Part shown: positions 1 to 6,656 of the stretch, in pieces | Numbering within the stretch: the stretch's first letter is position 1 | Layout: each line of letters begins with the position of its first letter | Origin: Chloroflexota bacterium | Lineage (GTDB): Bacteria; Chloroflexota; UBA6077 | Direction: 5' to 3' | Length of the DNA stretch: 14,692 bases | NCBI GenBank assembly: GCA_021806765.1 | Contig: JAJZQR010000120.1 | Span: 1 to 14,692, forward strand | Notes under the pieces: generated by a model | What the model saw: only the letters and a program-made list of their open reading frames with translations | The model's database searches: none | What the model was told of the DNA's origin: nothing | Program-made: the position numbers and the translations under genes

Positions 1-162
1 GATGCCAGGCAAATTAGAGTCTGGTTAGAGTTCTGTGTGTTGAGACGCAGCTACGCCATCTGCACCAAGTTGGGAAGGCCTATGTGGAAGTGCAGGGGGC
101 GGAACTGGAGCGATTCTCGCCTGGCAGGCGGGTCGAGTCCGCGGAGACTTCGTACCGCAGCT
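1..162. other. Non-coding region downstream of the dehydratase gene
   Basis: I see no convincing gene here. Open frames in this stretch are short, lack a ribosome binding site and have no recognisable protein pattern. A small hairpin with 5 bp arms and a 3-base loop (118-130) lies just past the dehydratase stop, but no T-run follows it in the direction of that gene, so it is not a convincing terminator. The stretch around 125-140 faintly resembles a tRNA T-arm but has no matching arms around it. Confidence 0.5.
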
Positions 163-1818
163 CTAAATCCACACCGCGCCGATGTCGGCACCCCCCACCC
201 GTTCGCGGTAGGCAGCCAGCACCCCACTCGCGGGATGGTCGGGTAGCTCGGGCGGATTGGCCATCCGCCGCCGGAGTTCCTCGTCGGGCACCAACAGTTG
301 AATGCGACTGTTCGGCACGTCTATCTCGATGACGTCGCCATCCTGTACGTAGGCCAGAGGACCCCCATCCCAGGCTTCCGGGGCCACGTGACCCACGCAG
401 GGCCCCCGTGTTGCCCCGGAGAAGCGCCCGTCGGTCACCATAGCCACCGACGTGTGCAGCCCCATTCCCACCAGCATGGCCGCTGGGATGGACAGCTCCC
501 GCATACCGGGCGCACCCTTGGGACCCTCGTACCGCACCACCAGCACCGAGCCGGGCTTCACGTCCTTTTGCAGCATGAACTGACGGACCTCCTCCTCGGA
601 GTTGAACACCACGGCTGGGCCTCGGTGCACGAACATCCTCGGATCCATGCCGCTCTTCTTCACGACTGCCCCCCTGGGCGCCAGGTTCCCGCGCAGGATG
701 CCGTAGGCTCCGCCTCGATCCAGGGGCTGGGCTGCGCTCCTGATCACCTGCCCGTCCGGCTCCGGAGCATGCTCCAACGCCTCCGCCAGGGTCCCGCCCA
801 TCGCCCTCGGGACGTCCAGTTCCAGGCTTTCGCTGATGGCTTTCAGCAGGACCGGCACGCCCCCAGCCTGGTGGAAGTCGTCGATGTTGTAGTTGGAGGA
901 GGGCTTGTACTTGCCCACCACCGGTACCGACTGCTGCACCCCTTCGAAGCGCTCCAGGTCGAACCCCCAGCCCAGAAGGTGGGCAAAGGCCAGGGTGTGG
1001 AGCACCCCGTTGGTCGACCCTCCCGAGGCGGAGATGTACTTGATCCCGTTCTCCAGGTTGGCCTGGGTGAGGAAGTGGCTGAGAGGCTTACCCTCTCTTA
1101 CGAGGGCAACGATCCGCTCGCCCACGTCCCGCGCCTGGCGGGTCTTGGCTGCATCGAAGGCCAGCATGGTCGCCGACCCGAAGGGTGCGAGGCCGGTAGC
1201 CTCGAGGAAGCAGCCCATGGTGTTGGCCGTGCCCATCATGGAACAGGTCCCGGCCGAGGCGCAGAAGTGCTCTTGCCAGCTCCCAAAGGTCGTGTCGTCG
1301 ATCTCGCCGGTCCGGCGCATGCCGATGGCCTCTTTGAGATCCGAGGTGCATACGGTGCGGTCCTTCAGCCGGTAGGGCAGCATGGCTCCCGCCGTCAGGA
1401 AGAGGGTGGGGAGGTTCAGCCGGATGGCGGCCATCACCATGCCCGGGATGATCTTGTCACAGGAGGCCAGCATCACCAGTCCCTGGAAGCTGTGAGCCCG
1501 CACCATCGCCTCGATGGAGCCCGCGATCAGATCCCGCTGGGGCAGGAGGTAATGGCCACCCGGTCCCGAGTTGGCCATCCCATCACAGGGAGCCGGCACG
1601 TTGAACTCTCCAGGCGAGCCGCCTGCGGCCCAGATGCCCTCTTTGACCCTGGCTGCGAGATCCCGGAGCGGGAGATGGCCGGGGTTGACGTCGGTATAGG
1701 AGTTCACCACCGCTATCTGGGGTTTGTCCAGGTCTGCGGCCCGATAGCCGCAGGCGTGCATCAACCCCCGGTAGTAGGCTTCGGTAATGTCTTCCGGCCG
1801 CTCACCCTGGTCCGTCAT
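163..1818 (-). CDS. ilvD: Dihydroxy-acid dehydratase (IlvD/Edd family)
   Basis: Predicted to remove water from 2,3-dihydroxy acids to give 2-keto acids, the third step of valine and isoleucine synthesis in the cytoplasm; sugar-acid dehydratases share the fold. It has 551 residues, a usual family length. Visible motifs are PCDG (C78), SCDKIIPGM (C120), [14 protein letters not shown] (C192) and [10 protein letters not shown] near 463-472. At the first cysteine position of [2Fe-2S] members (typically PC) it has NPGH (46-49), like the PGH of E. coli IlvD, which carries an oxygen-sensitive [4Fe-4S] cluster; an Fe4S4-type enzyme is therefore inferred. The start is the ATG at 1818, with GGAGGG about 13 bases upstream; a 25-codon upstream extension to 1893 looks unlike the family. 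No other ilv gene is nearby, so the substrate is not proven. Confidence 0.92.
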   Translation of the reverse strand: MTDQGERPEDITEAYYRGLMHACGYRAADLDKPQIAVVNSYTDVNPGHLPLRDLAARVKEGIWAAGGSPGEFNVPAPCDGMANSGPGGHYLLPQRDLIAGSIEAMVRAHSFQGLVMLASCDKIIPGMVMAAIRLNLPTLFLTAGAMLPYRLKDRTVCTSDLKEAIGMRRTGEIDDTTFGSWQEHFCASAGTCSMMGTANTMGCFLEATGLAPFGSATMLAFDAAKTRQARDVGERIVALVREGKPLSHFLTQANLENGIKYISASGGSTNGVLHTLAFAHLLGWGFDLERFEGVQQSVPVVGKYKPSSNYNIDDFHQAGGVPVLLKAISESLELDVPRAMGGTLAEALEHAPEPDGQVIRSAAQPLDRGGAYGILRGNLAPRGAVVKKSGMDPRMFVHRGPAVVFNSEEEVRQFMLQKDVKPGSVLVVRYEGPKGAPGMRELSIPAAMLVGMGLHTSVAMVTDGRFSGATRGPCVGHVAPEAWDGGPLAYVQDGDVIEIDVPNSRIQLLVPDEELRRRMANPPELPDHPASGVLAAYRERVGGADIGAVWI

Positions 1819-1857
1819 TGCCTGGTATTCTCCCTCCGGAACTCGACGTGGTGGCAG

Positions 1858-1866
1858 ATTGTACCA
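1858..1866 (-). promoter_or_regulatory. Extended -10 promoter for the dehydratase gene
   Basis: Read on the minus strand this is TGGTACAAT, a TGn extension followed by a five-of-six match to TATAAT. The hexamer 17 bases upstream (CTGCGG) is a poor -35, which extended -10 promoters tolerate. A start about 7 bases downstream would give a leader of about 33 bases that includes the GGAGGG ribosome binding site. This is inferred from pattern and position only. Confidence 0.45.
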
Positions 1867-1883
1867 TGGGCATCGGGATTCCG

Positions 1884-1910
1884 CAGCGCTCACCGATCCT
1901 TCCTGCGCTG
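1884..1910. promoter_or_regulatory. Inverted repeat over the -35 region of the dehydratase promoter
   Basis: CAGCGC (1884-1889) and GCGCTG (1905-1910) form a perfect 6 bp dyad with a 15-base spacer. It covers and extends upstream of the expected -35 position of the extended -10 promoter, where an operator could lie. Arms this short occur by chance in GC-rich DNA, so this is only a candidate. Confidence 0.2.
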
Positions 1911-2220
1911 ATCCTGCCCTTGCCCTTCGCCGCAGGAGAAGCCGGCCCTCACCATCCTCGCTACTAACCTACAATCTTTGAGGGCGCGTCAGCATGCTCA
2001 CTGGCGCCGGGATCTACTCCACTTTGAGCTGGGACCGTGCTACGATGGCATCGGCAACCTGTTCCCTCTCTACTGACTACTGACCCCCAACCCGGGACCG
2101 AAGGGAGACGATGCCTTGGGACAGAGAGTGACACTCGAGTTGGGGCTGGTGATCGAGGTGGCGGCGTTCCCGATTCGATACGAGGAGTGGTGATGAGATG
2201 AGGAGGATGGCAGCTTCCGA

Positions 2221-3171
2221 ATGAGTCAAGTGTCAGAAATGGACCTTCAGAAAGCCGGGTCTCGTGCCCTTCAGGTCTTCGCATCCATGCGCACGTACGG
2301 CGCTCGTTTCTACAGGGAGTACATGGGGATCCAGTCCTCGCTGCCTCTCAAGGGGGTCGGGGAGGCAAGCATGCCGGCCAGTCCTCACACCCTGGGGCCA
2401 CGGGGATTCGTGGCGCCGGGCGCCCTGGCTACCCTGGCTGACGTCGCTCTCGCTTCCAGCATCAGGGCCTTCGTCGCCCCTCGGAGCCGAACGGCCACGG
2501 TAGGTCTGACCTTGCAGATAGTCCGCGAGGTGCCGACAGAGCTTGTCCGAGCCCGAGCCGAGGTGGTTTCGGGGACCAGTCACACTGCTGTATCTCAGTG
2601 CCATCTGACCGACGACAGCGGCAAGGTGCTCGCGCTCGCGACAGGCACCTTCGCGATTCGGCCGGTTCCCGAAACAGGGCCCTGGCTACCGTACGCTCAG
2701 GATAGCGCTATCGCTGCCCGCGACGTGGTGCCGGTCGACCCGAAGGAACTGAGGGACGACGAACTGTGGCTTCTGAAGCATGTCGAGGTCAGCCTCGGAG
2801 GCGAATGCCTGGATGGGCCCTATGCCAACTACCTGCGGATTGAGTGGCTCAGTAGAGGAACCGGTCGGGCCACAGCCATCTGGCCCCTGGGTCCTCACCT
2901 ATGGAACCGAGTGGCCCACGTGCATGGTGGAGCAATATTCGGTGCCCTTGCCGTGGCGGCCGCGGCCTCCCTTCCGGAGAATAGCAGGGCACGAGTGGTG
3001 GAGCAGCACGTTCAGTTTGCGCGCCCTGGGCGCGGCGAGGCACTGAGGGTGGAGGCGAACCTGCTGCGCCGGGGGCAGCAGCTGACCTCCGTCCACGCGC
3101 AGATCGTCGCCGAGGATGATCGGAGCGTTGCCAGCGCTCTCGTGACGCTGGAGGTAGCCGCTGATGGCTGA
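2221..3171 (+). CDS. Tandem hotdog-fold acyl-CoA thioesterase-like protein
   Basis: A 316-residue cytoplasmic protein with two hotdog domains of the PaaI/4HBT type, predicted to hydrolyse or bind acyl- or aryl-CoA thioesters. Domain 1 spans about residues 40-147, with the helix start GALATLADVALASS and the strand end LALATGTFAIRP. Domain 2 spans about 185-313, with the typical HVHGGAIFGALA (233-244) and a closing strand SVASALVTLEV. Domain 1 has APGAL where the second has HGGAI, so the halves have diverged and only domain 2 keeps the classic HGG. The ATG at 2221 is the first start after an in-frame stop at 2194; AGGAGG lies 14 bases upstream, a rather long spacing. The substrate cannot be told from sequence. 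The HAD gene follows on the same strand after about 180 bases. Confidence 0.8.
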   Translation: MSQVSEMDLQKAGSRALQVFASMRTYGARFYREYMGIQSSLPLKGVGEASMPASPHTLGPRGFVAPGALATLADVALASSIRAFVAPRSRTATVGLTLQIVREVPTELVRARAEVVSGTSHTAVSQCHLTDDSGKVLALATGTFAIRPVPETGPWLPYAQDSAIAARDVVPVDPKELRDDELWLLKHVEVSLGGECLDGPYANYLRIEWLSRGTGRATAIWPLGPHLWNRVAHVHGGAIFGALAVAAAASLPENSRARVVEQHVQFARPGRGEALRVEANLLRRGQQLTSVHAQIVAEDDRSVASALVTLEVAADG

Positions 3172-3409
3172 AGCCGACCCCCGTCAGAGCCCGCCGGGAG
3201 AGGATCGGCGATCTGTTGACCGAAGGCGCTCTGCTCGTGTACCGGCGAAGAAGAGGCACGTCCCAGTTCCTCAGGCTGCACACGTCGAGGCCCCAGCCCT
3301 TGAAGTGAAGCCCGAATACCTCTATGATCCCATCACTTCTGGAGGTTGGTCTCGATGGATGCTACCAGGGATCTGCTGGGGGTTCTCTTCGACTGGGACG
3401 GCACGGTAG
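3164..3409 (+). CDS. Possible small overlapping ORF, 81 residues, doubtful
   Basis: An ATG at 3164 overlaps the thioesterase stop by 8 bases and has GGAGG (3150-3154) at an ideal 9-base spacing, an arrangement that would allow translational coupling. The product is basic, rich in Pro and Arg, with no recognisable domain, and its last 18 codons overlap the HAD gene. Codon choice does not look clearly coding, and the GGAGG also encodes part of the thioesterase C-terminus, so the signal may be accidental. It fills the otherwise empty gap between two genes, which is why it is listed. Confidence 0.22.
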   Translation: MAEADPRQSPPGEDRRSVDRRRSARVPAKKRHVPVPQAAHVEAPALEVKPEYLYDPITSGGWSRWMLPGICWGFSSTGTAR

Positions 3410-4017
3410 CCGATACCCGTGAGGCGATGTTCCGCTCCTACCGCTACGCCTTTCACACCCACCTGGGGATCGAGTTCCCCAAGACCAATGTCGAGTTCCG
3501 GAACATCGTCAAGATGCGCACCGCCGAGATGGCCGACATCTACGGGGGCAGCGCGGCAGCCGGCGTCGCGGAGGCGTACAATCACTACTACAACTCCGAG
3601 GCCTATGCCGGTGTTCGGGCCTTCCCGGGCATGGTATCGACGTTGAGGGAACTGAAAGCGCGGGGCTACCGGTTGGGGATGGCCACCAACAAGGGGTTGG
3701 AGCGGGTGCTCACAGATTTGAACCACCTGGATTTGCACAGTCTCTTCGAGACGGTGGTGACATCCGAAGACACCGCCGAGCGCAAGCCTCATCCGGCGCC
3801 GTTGCTGAAAGCCGCCGAGAGACTCGGGATCGATCCCGCCCGATGCGCCTACGCGGGGGATTACCCCGGCGATGTGATGGCCGCCAAGGCCGCAGGGATG
3901 ACCTCCATCGGCGTCCTGTGGGGACGGATCTTCCCGGAGGAGGAGTTGAGGACCCAGCGTCCCGACTACCTGCTCCAGTCCCCTGAGCAACTGCTACAAG
4001 TCTTCACCGGTCGCTGA
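3355..4017 (+). CDS. HAD-family phosphatase, phosphoglycolate phosphatase-like
   Basis: A 220-residue haloacid dehalogenase-superfamily hydrolase of the Gph/PpaX type. All four HAD motifs are visible: FDWDGTVADT with nucleophile D13 and general acid D15, MATNKG with T111, ERKPHP with K144, and AGDYPGDVMAAKAAG with D169 and D173. Residues about 22-85 form a helical cap of the C1 type, expected for small phosphorylated substrates such as phosphoglycolate; the exact substrate is not predictable. The ATG at 3355 is preferred because GGAGG (3341-3345) lies 9 bases before it; an in-frame TTG at 3346 is too close to that site. It may be co-transcribed with the thioesterase gene upstream, but no shared pathway is evident. 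Confidence 0.88.
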   Translation: MDATRDLLGVLFDWDGTVADTREAMFRSYRYAFHTHLGIEFPKTNVEFRNIVKMRTAEMADIYGGSAAAGVAEAYNHYYNSEAYAGVRAFPGMVSTLRELKARGYRLGMATNKGLERVLTDLNHLDLHSLFETVVTSEDTAERKPHPAPLLKAAERLGIDPARCAYAGDYPGDVMAAKAAGMTSIGVLWGRIFPEEELRTQRPDYLLQSPEQLLQVFTGR

Positions 4018-4022
4018 GGATC

Positions 4023-4038
4023 CCTGCCATACGGCAGG
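4023..4038 (+). terminator. Short hairpin after the HAD gene
   Basis: CCTGCC and GGCAGG form a perfect 6 bp stem with a 4-base loop just after the HAD stop codon. The only T-run (TTTT) is more than 20 bases further on, so it lacks the form of a strong intrinsic terminator. The following 185 bases up to the next gene show no clear promoter. Confidence 0.22.
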
Positions 4039-4226
4039 TGGCAGTCCCCCAAGCGGGTCCTTTTCGCCTCGCCTGGGACAAGGGGCCGTTACTCGGATAG
4101 GCCCTCAGGGAGAGCACACTACCTCAACTTCGCTCTGTCTCAGCCGATTAATAGTAGTGAATCCTGGATACTGAACGCCCGAGTGCACTTCCTCGGACTC
4201 CCGAGGATCGAAGGAGGACCGCCGCT

Positions 4227-5075
4227 ATGACTAGAGAGTACGACGGGGACTTGCCGGCATCCCACCTCCTGGCCTCCCCCATCATTGTATTGGACAACGA
4301 TGGCCACATCGAGATGGTGAACCAGGCTGCCCTGCATCTGGTACAGGATCCCATCGATTCGAGGTTCAATCGCCGTGCTGACAACCCGGTGGAAGCTCGC
4401 TACCTCTGGTTGGCCGGCGCGCTGGAAGCCCTTGGAGATTCCCCCGAGGCGGTCTTCGAACAGGAAGTGGTCACGAAGAACGGAGTGAAGCAGTTCCAGG
4501 TGAGGCTCTCTCGGCTGATCACCCCCGAAGGCGAGGAACGCGCCAGGGTGGTTATCCTCGAGGACGTCGATGGCCAGAAGCGCTTCCCCGCATCCAGCGC
4601 TTCCGCGCGGGGCGACCTGTCTTCTTTCTCCCTCGTGGACGACCTCACAGGGCTCCACAACCGGCGGGGGTTCTCCGCTCTGGCTTCACATCTCTTGAAG
4701 CTGGCCGACCAGTCCAGAAGACACCTCGCCTTCCTGGTGTGCACGATAGAGGGGATGTCCAGTACGGGCGAGACGAACTGGCACGAGGAGAACGATCGAG
4801 CTGTAGTCACGACCGCCGACATCCTGCGTGACACCTTCCGCGCCTCCGACATCGTTGCGCGAGTAGGAAGAGGGGAGTTCGCCGTGCTGGCGGTGGGGTC
4901 TTTCGACGGGGGAGCCAACGACCTCGCAAGCCGTCTACGACAGGCCGTAGACGCCAAGAGTAGCCGCGGCGAGTTCGACCATCAACTCTCCATCAGCGTG
5001 GGGCTGATCCCTTACGATCCCATGTACCCCAGGACCGTGGACGAGTTGCTGGCCAGAATCCCTGGGAGCGTTTAG
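4227..5075 (+). CDS. PAS-like plus degenerate GGDEF domain protein
   Basis: A 282-residue soluble protein with no signal peptide or membrane segment. Residues about 10-115 look like a PAS sensor (PIIVLDNDGHIEMVNQAAL at the start). Residues 134-275 are a GGDEF domain, recognisable from DDLTGLHNRRGF (138-149) and FRASDIVARVGRGEFAVLAV. The signature is GRGEF (214-218) instead of GGDEF or GGEEF, and the usual metal- and substrate-binding IND..GH is GETNWH, so cyclase activity is unlikely. R205 and D208 match the RxxD inhibitory-site position, five residues before the signature, so c-di-GMP binding is possible. The C-terminus stops before the usual final helix (AD..MY..K); another frame just past 5055 reads ESLGAFRGK, hinting at a late frameshift. 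AAGGAGG (4211-4217) is ideally spaced from the ATG. Confidence 0.85.
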   Translation: MTREYDGDLPASHLLASPIIVLDNDGHIEMVNQAALHLVQDPIDSRFNRRADNPVEARYLWLAGALEALGDSPEAVFEQEVVTKNGVKQFQVRLSRLITPEGEERARVVILEDVDGQKRFPASSASARGDLSSFSLVDDLTGLHNRRGFSALASHLLKLADQSRRHLAFLVCTIEGMSSTGETNWHEENDRAVVTTADILRDTFRASDIVARVGRGEFAVLAVGSFDGGANDLASRLRQAVDAKSSRGEFDHQLSISVGLIPYDPMYPRTVDELLARIPGSV

Positions 5076-5085
5076 AGGAAAACAG

Positions 5086-6546
5086 CTACGGCATCCAGCC
5101 GGTGATGGCCATCCCCACCACGAGGTAGGCAATGGCGGCGAACAGGACGGTCACCGTCCAGTACAACGTCCATAGCGTCTTGCCGATCTCCACGATCACC
5201 ATTCGGAGTTGAGTGCTGAGTGCTGAGCGCTGAGTGCTGATAGGTTCTGGGTTCTGGGTTCTGGGTTCTGAGTCTCCGCGTCCCCGCGTCTCCGTGTCCC
5301 CGCGTCCCCGCTCCCCGTGTTTCCCCGTCTCCCCGTCACCCGCAAGGCGGTAGGACACGACGATGAGCCCTACTATCGCCCACAGCAGCGGCAGCGGCTT
5401 CGCCCCCAGGGTGATGGCATCCGTCATCCCATAGACCATGTAGGCCAGGAGGCCGGCACCGAGTCCGGCGATAGCCCCTTTCGTTGCCCCCTCAGCGCGT
5501 CGGTAGCCCTGGATAGCCAGCCACAGGGTCGCAAGGCATATCCCCGCCAGCGCCATCAACCCGGCCAACCCCAGATCCACAGCCGTCTGGAGGTATATGT
5601 TGTGGGCATGGGGGACGTCGGCGATGGAGCCAATGGAGGCAGACGGGTACAGGCTGAATAGGACCTTTCCGAAGCTGTTCAACCCGATGCCCGTGAAGGG
5701 GAAATCCTGGATCATGTACAGAGCGCGGCCCCAGATCTCCTGGCGGTTGGCGAGCTTCGAAGACACGTCACCAACGTAGTCGAGCTGCAGGAGCCAGCGG
5801 GAGACCACCTCCCGGCCGGCAAAGCTGCCGGCGACTCCCCCCGCCGCGACCACGGCCAGGATCATGAACCCCAGCCGTCGCCATCGAAGCCCCACCAGGA
5901 GAGCGACGGCAACGCCGAAGCCCAGCAAGCTGCTTCGAGACTGAGTGAGGACCAGCACCGGCCCTGCCATGAGCAAGCTCACAGCCGCCACGATGGGGAG
6001 ACGGGGAGAAGGGGAGACGGGGTGCACACCCCACAACACCATCCCCACCGCCACCGGCAGCAGAAACGCCAGGGTGCCACCCAGTTCGTTGGGCTGGATC
6101 CCCGCAATGGGGCCGGAGGAACTCTGCACCGACTGGACAAGTCGAGGGATGCGAGCGTACAGCGCCGCGCCTCGGGGCAGCTTGTCGGTGATCCAGTCGG
6201 TGCTCACCAGCCCCACGGCGGCCACCCCAACGGCTGCCAGGAGGAGGGCATACACCCCGATCCACCACCCCCTGGTATCGGTAACCTGGTTCACCACGCC
6301 GTAGTAAACGGCCACACCCAGAACGATCCCGTACAGCTTGGGCATGCTGAGCGCCAGGTCCGTGGACGGATAGAGGGCCTGCAGGCTCATCACCAAGAGG
6401 AGCAGCATGGGGAGGTCGAGAGGAGTGGGCAGGGTAATCCGCCGGTAGCCGGCCAACCTGGCCAACCACAGGCCCAGGATCGCTGCCAGGCCGGCCAGCG
6501 GCAGGGGACCACGGGGAAAGAGCAGAGCAGGGGATACCAACACCAA
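5086..6546 (-). CDS. O-antigen ligase/polymerase-like membrane protein (Wzy/WaaL family)
   Basis: A polytopic inner-membrane protein of at least 486 residues, predicted to ligate or polymerise lipid-linked glycans on the outer side of the membrane. About ten hydrophobic segments alternate with short loops. Family motifs are LTQSRSSLLGF (200-210), NRQEIWGRALYMI followed by FPFTGIGLNSFG (267-293), and HAHNIYLQTAVDLGLAGL (313-330). The first permitted start is a TTG at 6546 without a ribosome binding site, yet the frame stays open to 6669 and the upstream codons (AATEIPLL) continue naturally into the first hydrophobic stretch, so the real N-terminus may lie upstream. Residues 404-447 are encoded by tandem repeats, and a last hydrophobic segment (465-480) follows them, an unusual C-terminus. 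It ends the polysaccharide cluster. Confidence 0.87.
   Translation of the reverse strand: MVLVSPALLFPRGPLPLAGLAAILGLWLARLAGYRRITLPTPLDLPMLLLLVMSLQALYPSTDLALSMPKLYGIVLGVAVYYGVVNQVTDTRGWWIGVYALLLAAVGVAAVGLVSTDWITDKLPRGAALYARIPRLVQSVQSSSGPIAGIQPNELGGTLAFLLPVAVGMVLWGVHPVSPSPRLPIVAAVSLLMAGPVLVLTQSRSSLLGFGVAVALLVGLRWRRLGFMILAVVAAGGVAGSFAGREVVSRWLLQLDYVGDVSSKLANRQEIWGRALYMIQDFPFTGIGLNSFGKVLFSLYPSASIGSIADVPHAHNIYLQTAVDLGLAGLMALAGICLATLWLAIQGYRRAEGATKGAIAGLGAGLLAYMVYGMTDAITLGAKPLPLLWAIVGLIVVSYRLAGDGETGKHGERGRGDTETRGRGDSEPRTQNPEPISTQRSALSTQLRMVIVEIGKTLWTLYWTVTVLFAAIAYLVVGMAITGWMP
5210..5337. repeat. Three adjoining 7-8 bp tandem repeat blocks inside the ligase gene
   Basis: Block one is four units of TGAGTGC, one with a change (5210-5237). 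Block two is four exact units of GGTTCTG (5243-5270). Block three is based on the octamer TCYCCGYG, four good units at 5273-5304, decaying to two units of TCCCCGTC at 5322-5337. All three are read through in the ligase frame and encode its polar, low-complexity residues 404-447. Similar heptamer-type repeats are known from several repeat-rich bacterial genomes; here they separate the core of the protein from a C-terminal hydrophobic tail. Confidence 0.92.
5995..6024. repeat. Octamer tandem repeat GGGGAGAC, inverted relative to the 5322-5337 copies
   Basis: Three units (5995-6002, 6003-6010 with one change, 6011-6018) and a partial fourth. The unit is the reverse complement, in rotated register, of the TCCCCGTC octamer at the other repeat site in the same gene. 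It encodes the proline- and serine-rich loop at about residues 174-184 between two membrane segments, so the reading frame is kept and no membrane helix is broken. Confidence 0.85.
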
Positions 6547-6656
6547 CAGAGGGATTTCCGTCGCCGCGATGCGCCGGCAGATGGCCGCTGGTGCGGAAGA
6601 GAGGTGAGGTCCGCGCTCTCTCTTGAGAGCCGGGCCGTCTTGCAGTGCAAGCCGGT

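Larger units (their letters stand above)
1819..2220. other. Divergent intergenic region between the dehydratase and thioesterase genes
   Basis: About 400 bases separate the two divergently transcribed genes. On the dehydratase side lie a promoter-like extended -10 and a dyad, annotated separately. On the plus strand, TACAAT at 1970-1975 and TGCTACGAT at 2038-2046 resemble -10 elements, but neither has a good -35 at the normal distance. A short direct repeat, CTACTGA twice (2070-2083), runs into C-rich sequence. AGGAGG at 2201-2206 sits 14 bases before the thioesterase ATG. I see no RNA element or plausible gene. Confidence 0.45.

Noticed and set aside
100..162. tRNA-like T-arm and hairpin after the dehydratase gene
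   Set aside because: No acceptor, D or anticodon arms could be matched around it, and the hairpin lacks a T-run for a terminator.
298..1911. Long plus-strand open frame of 537 codons opposite the dehydratase gene
   Set aside because: It is antisense to a clear IlvD-family gene, its product has no family pattern, and long antisense frames are expected in GC-rich DNA.
1964..2284. Minus-strand open frame of 106 codons in the divergent intergenic region
   Set aside because: No recognisable domain, biased Pro/Arg/Ser composition, no convincing ribosome binding site, and it runs into the thioesterase coding region.
3322..3990. Minus-strand open frame of 222 codons opposite the HAD phosphatase
   Set aside because: Antisense to a gene with all four HAD motifs, and no recognisable product.
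5210..5337. CRISPR-like array
   Set aside because: Units are 7-8 bp without spacers and are translated within a gene; this is a minisatellite.
5768..6469. Minus-strand open frame of 233 codons in another frame of the ligase gene
   Set aside because: The membrane protein frame has clear family motifs; the other frame gives an Arg/Gly/Pro-rich product typical of a shifted reading.
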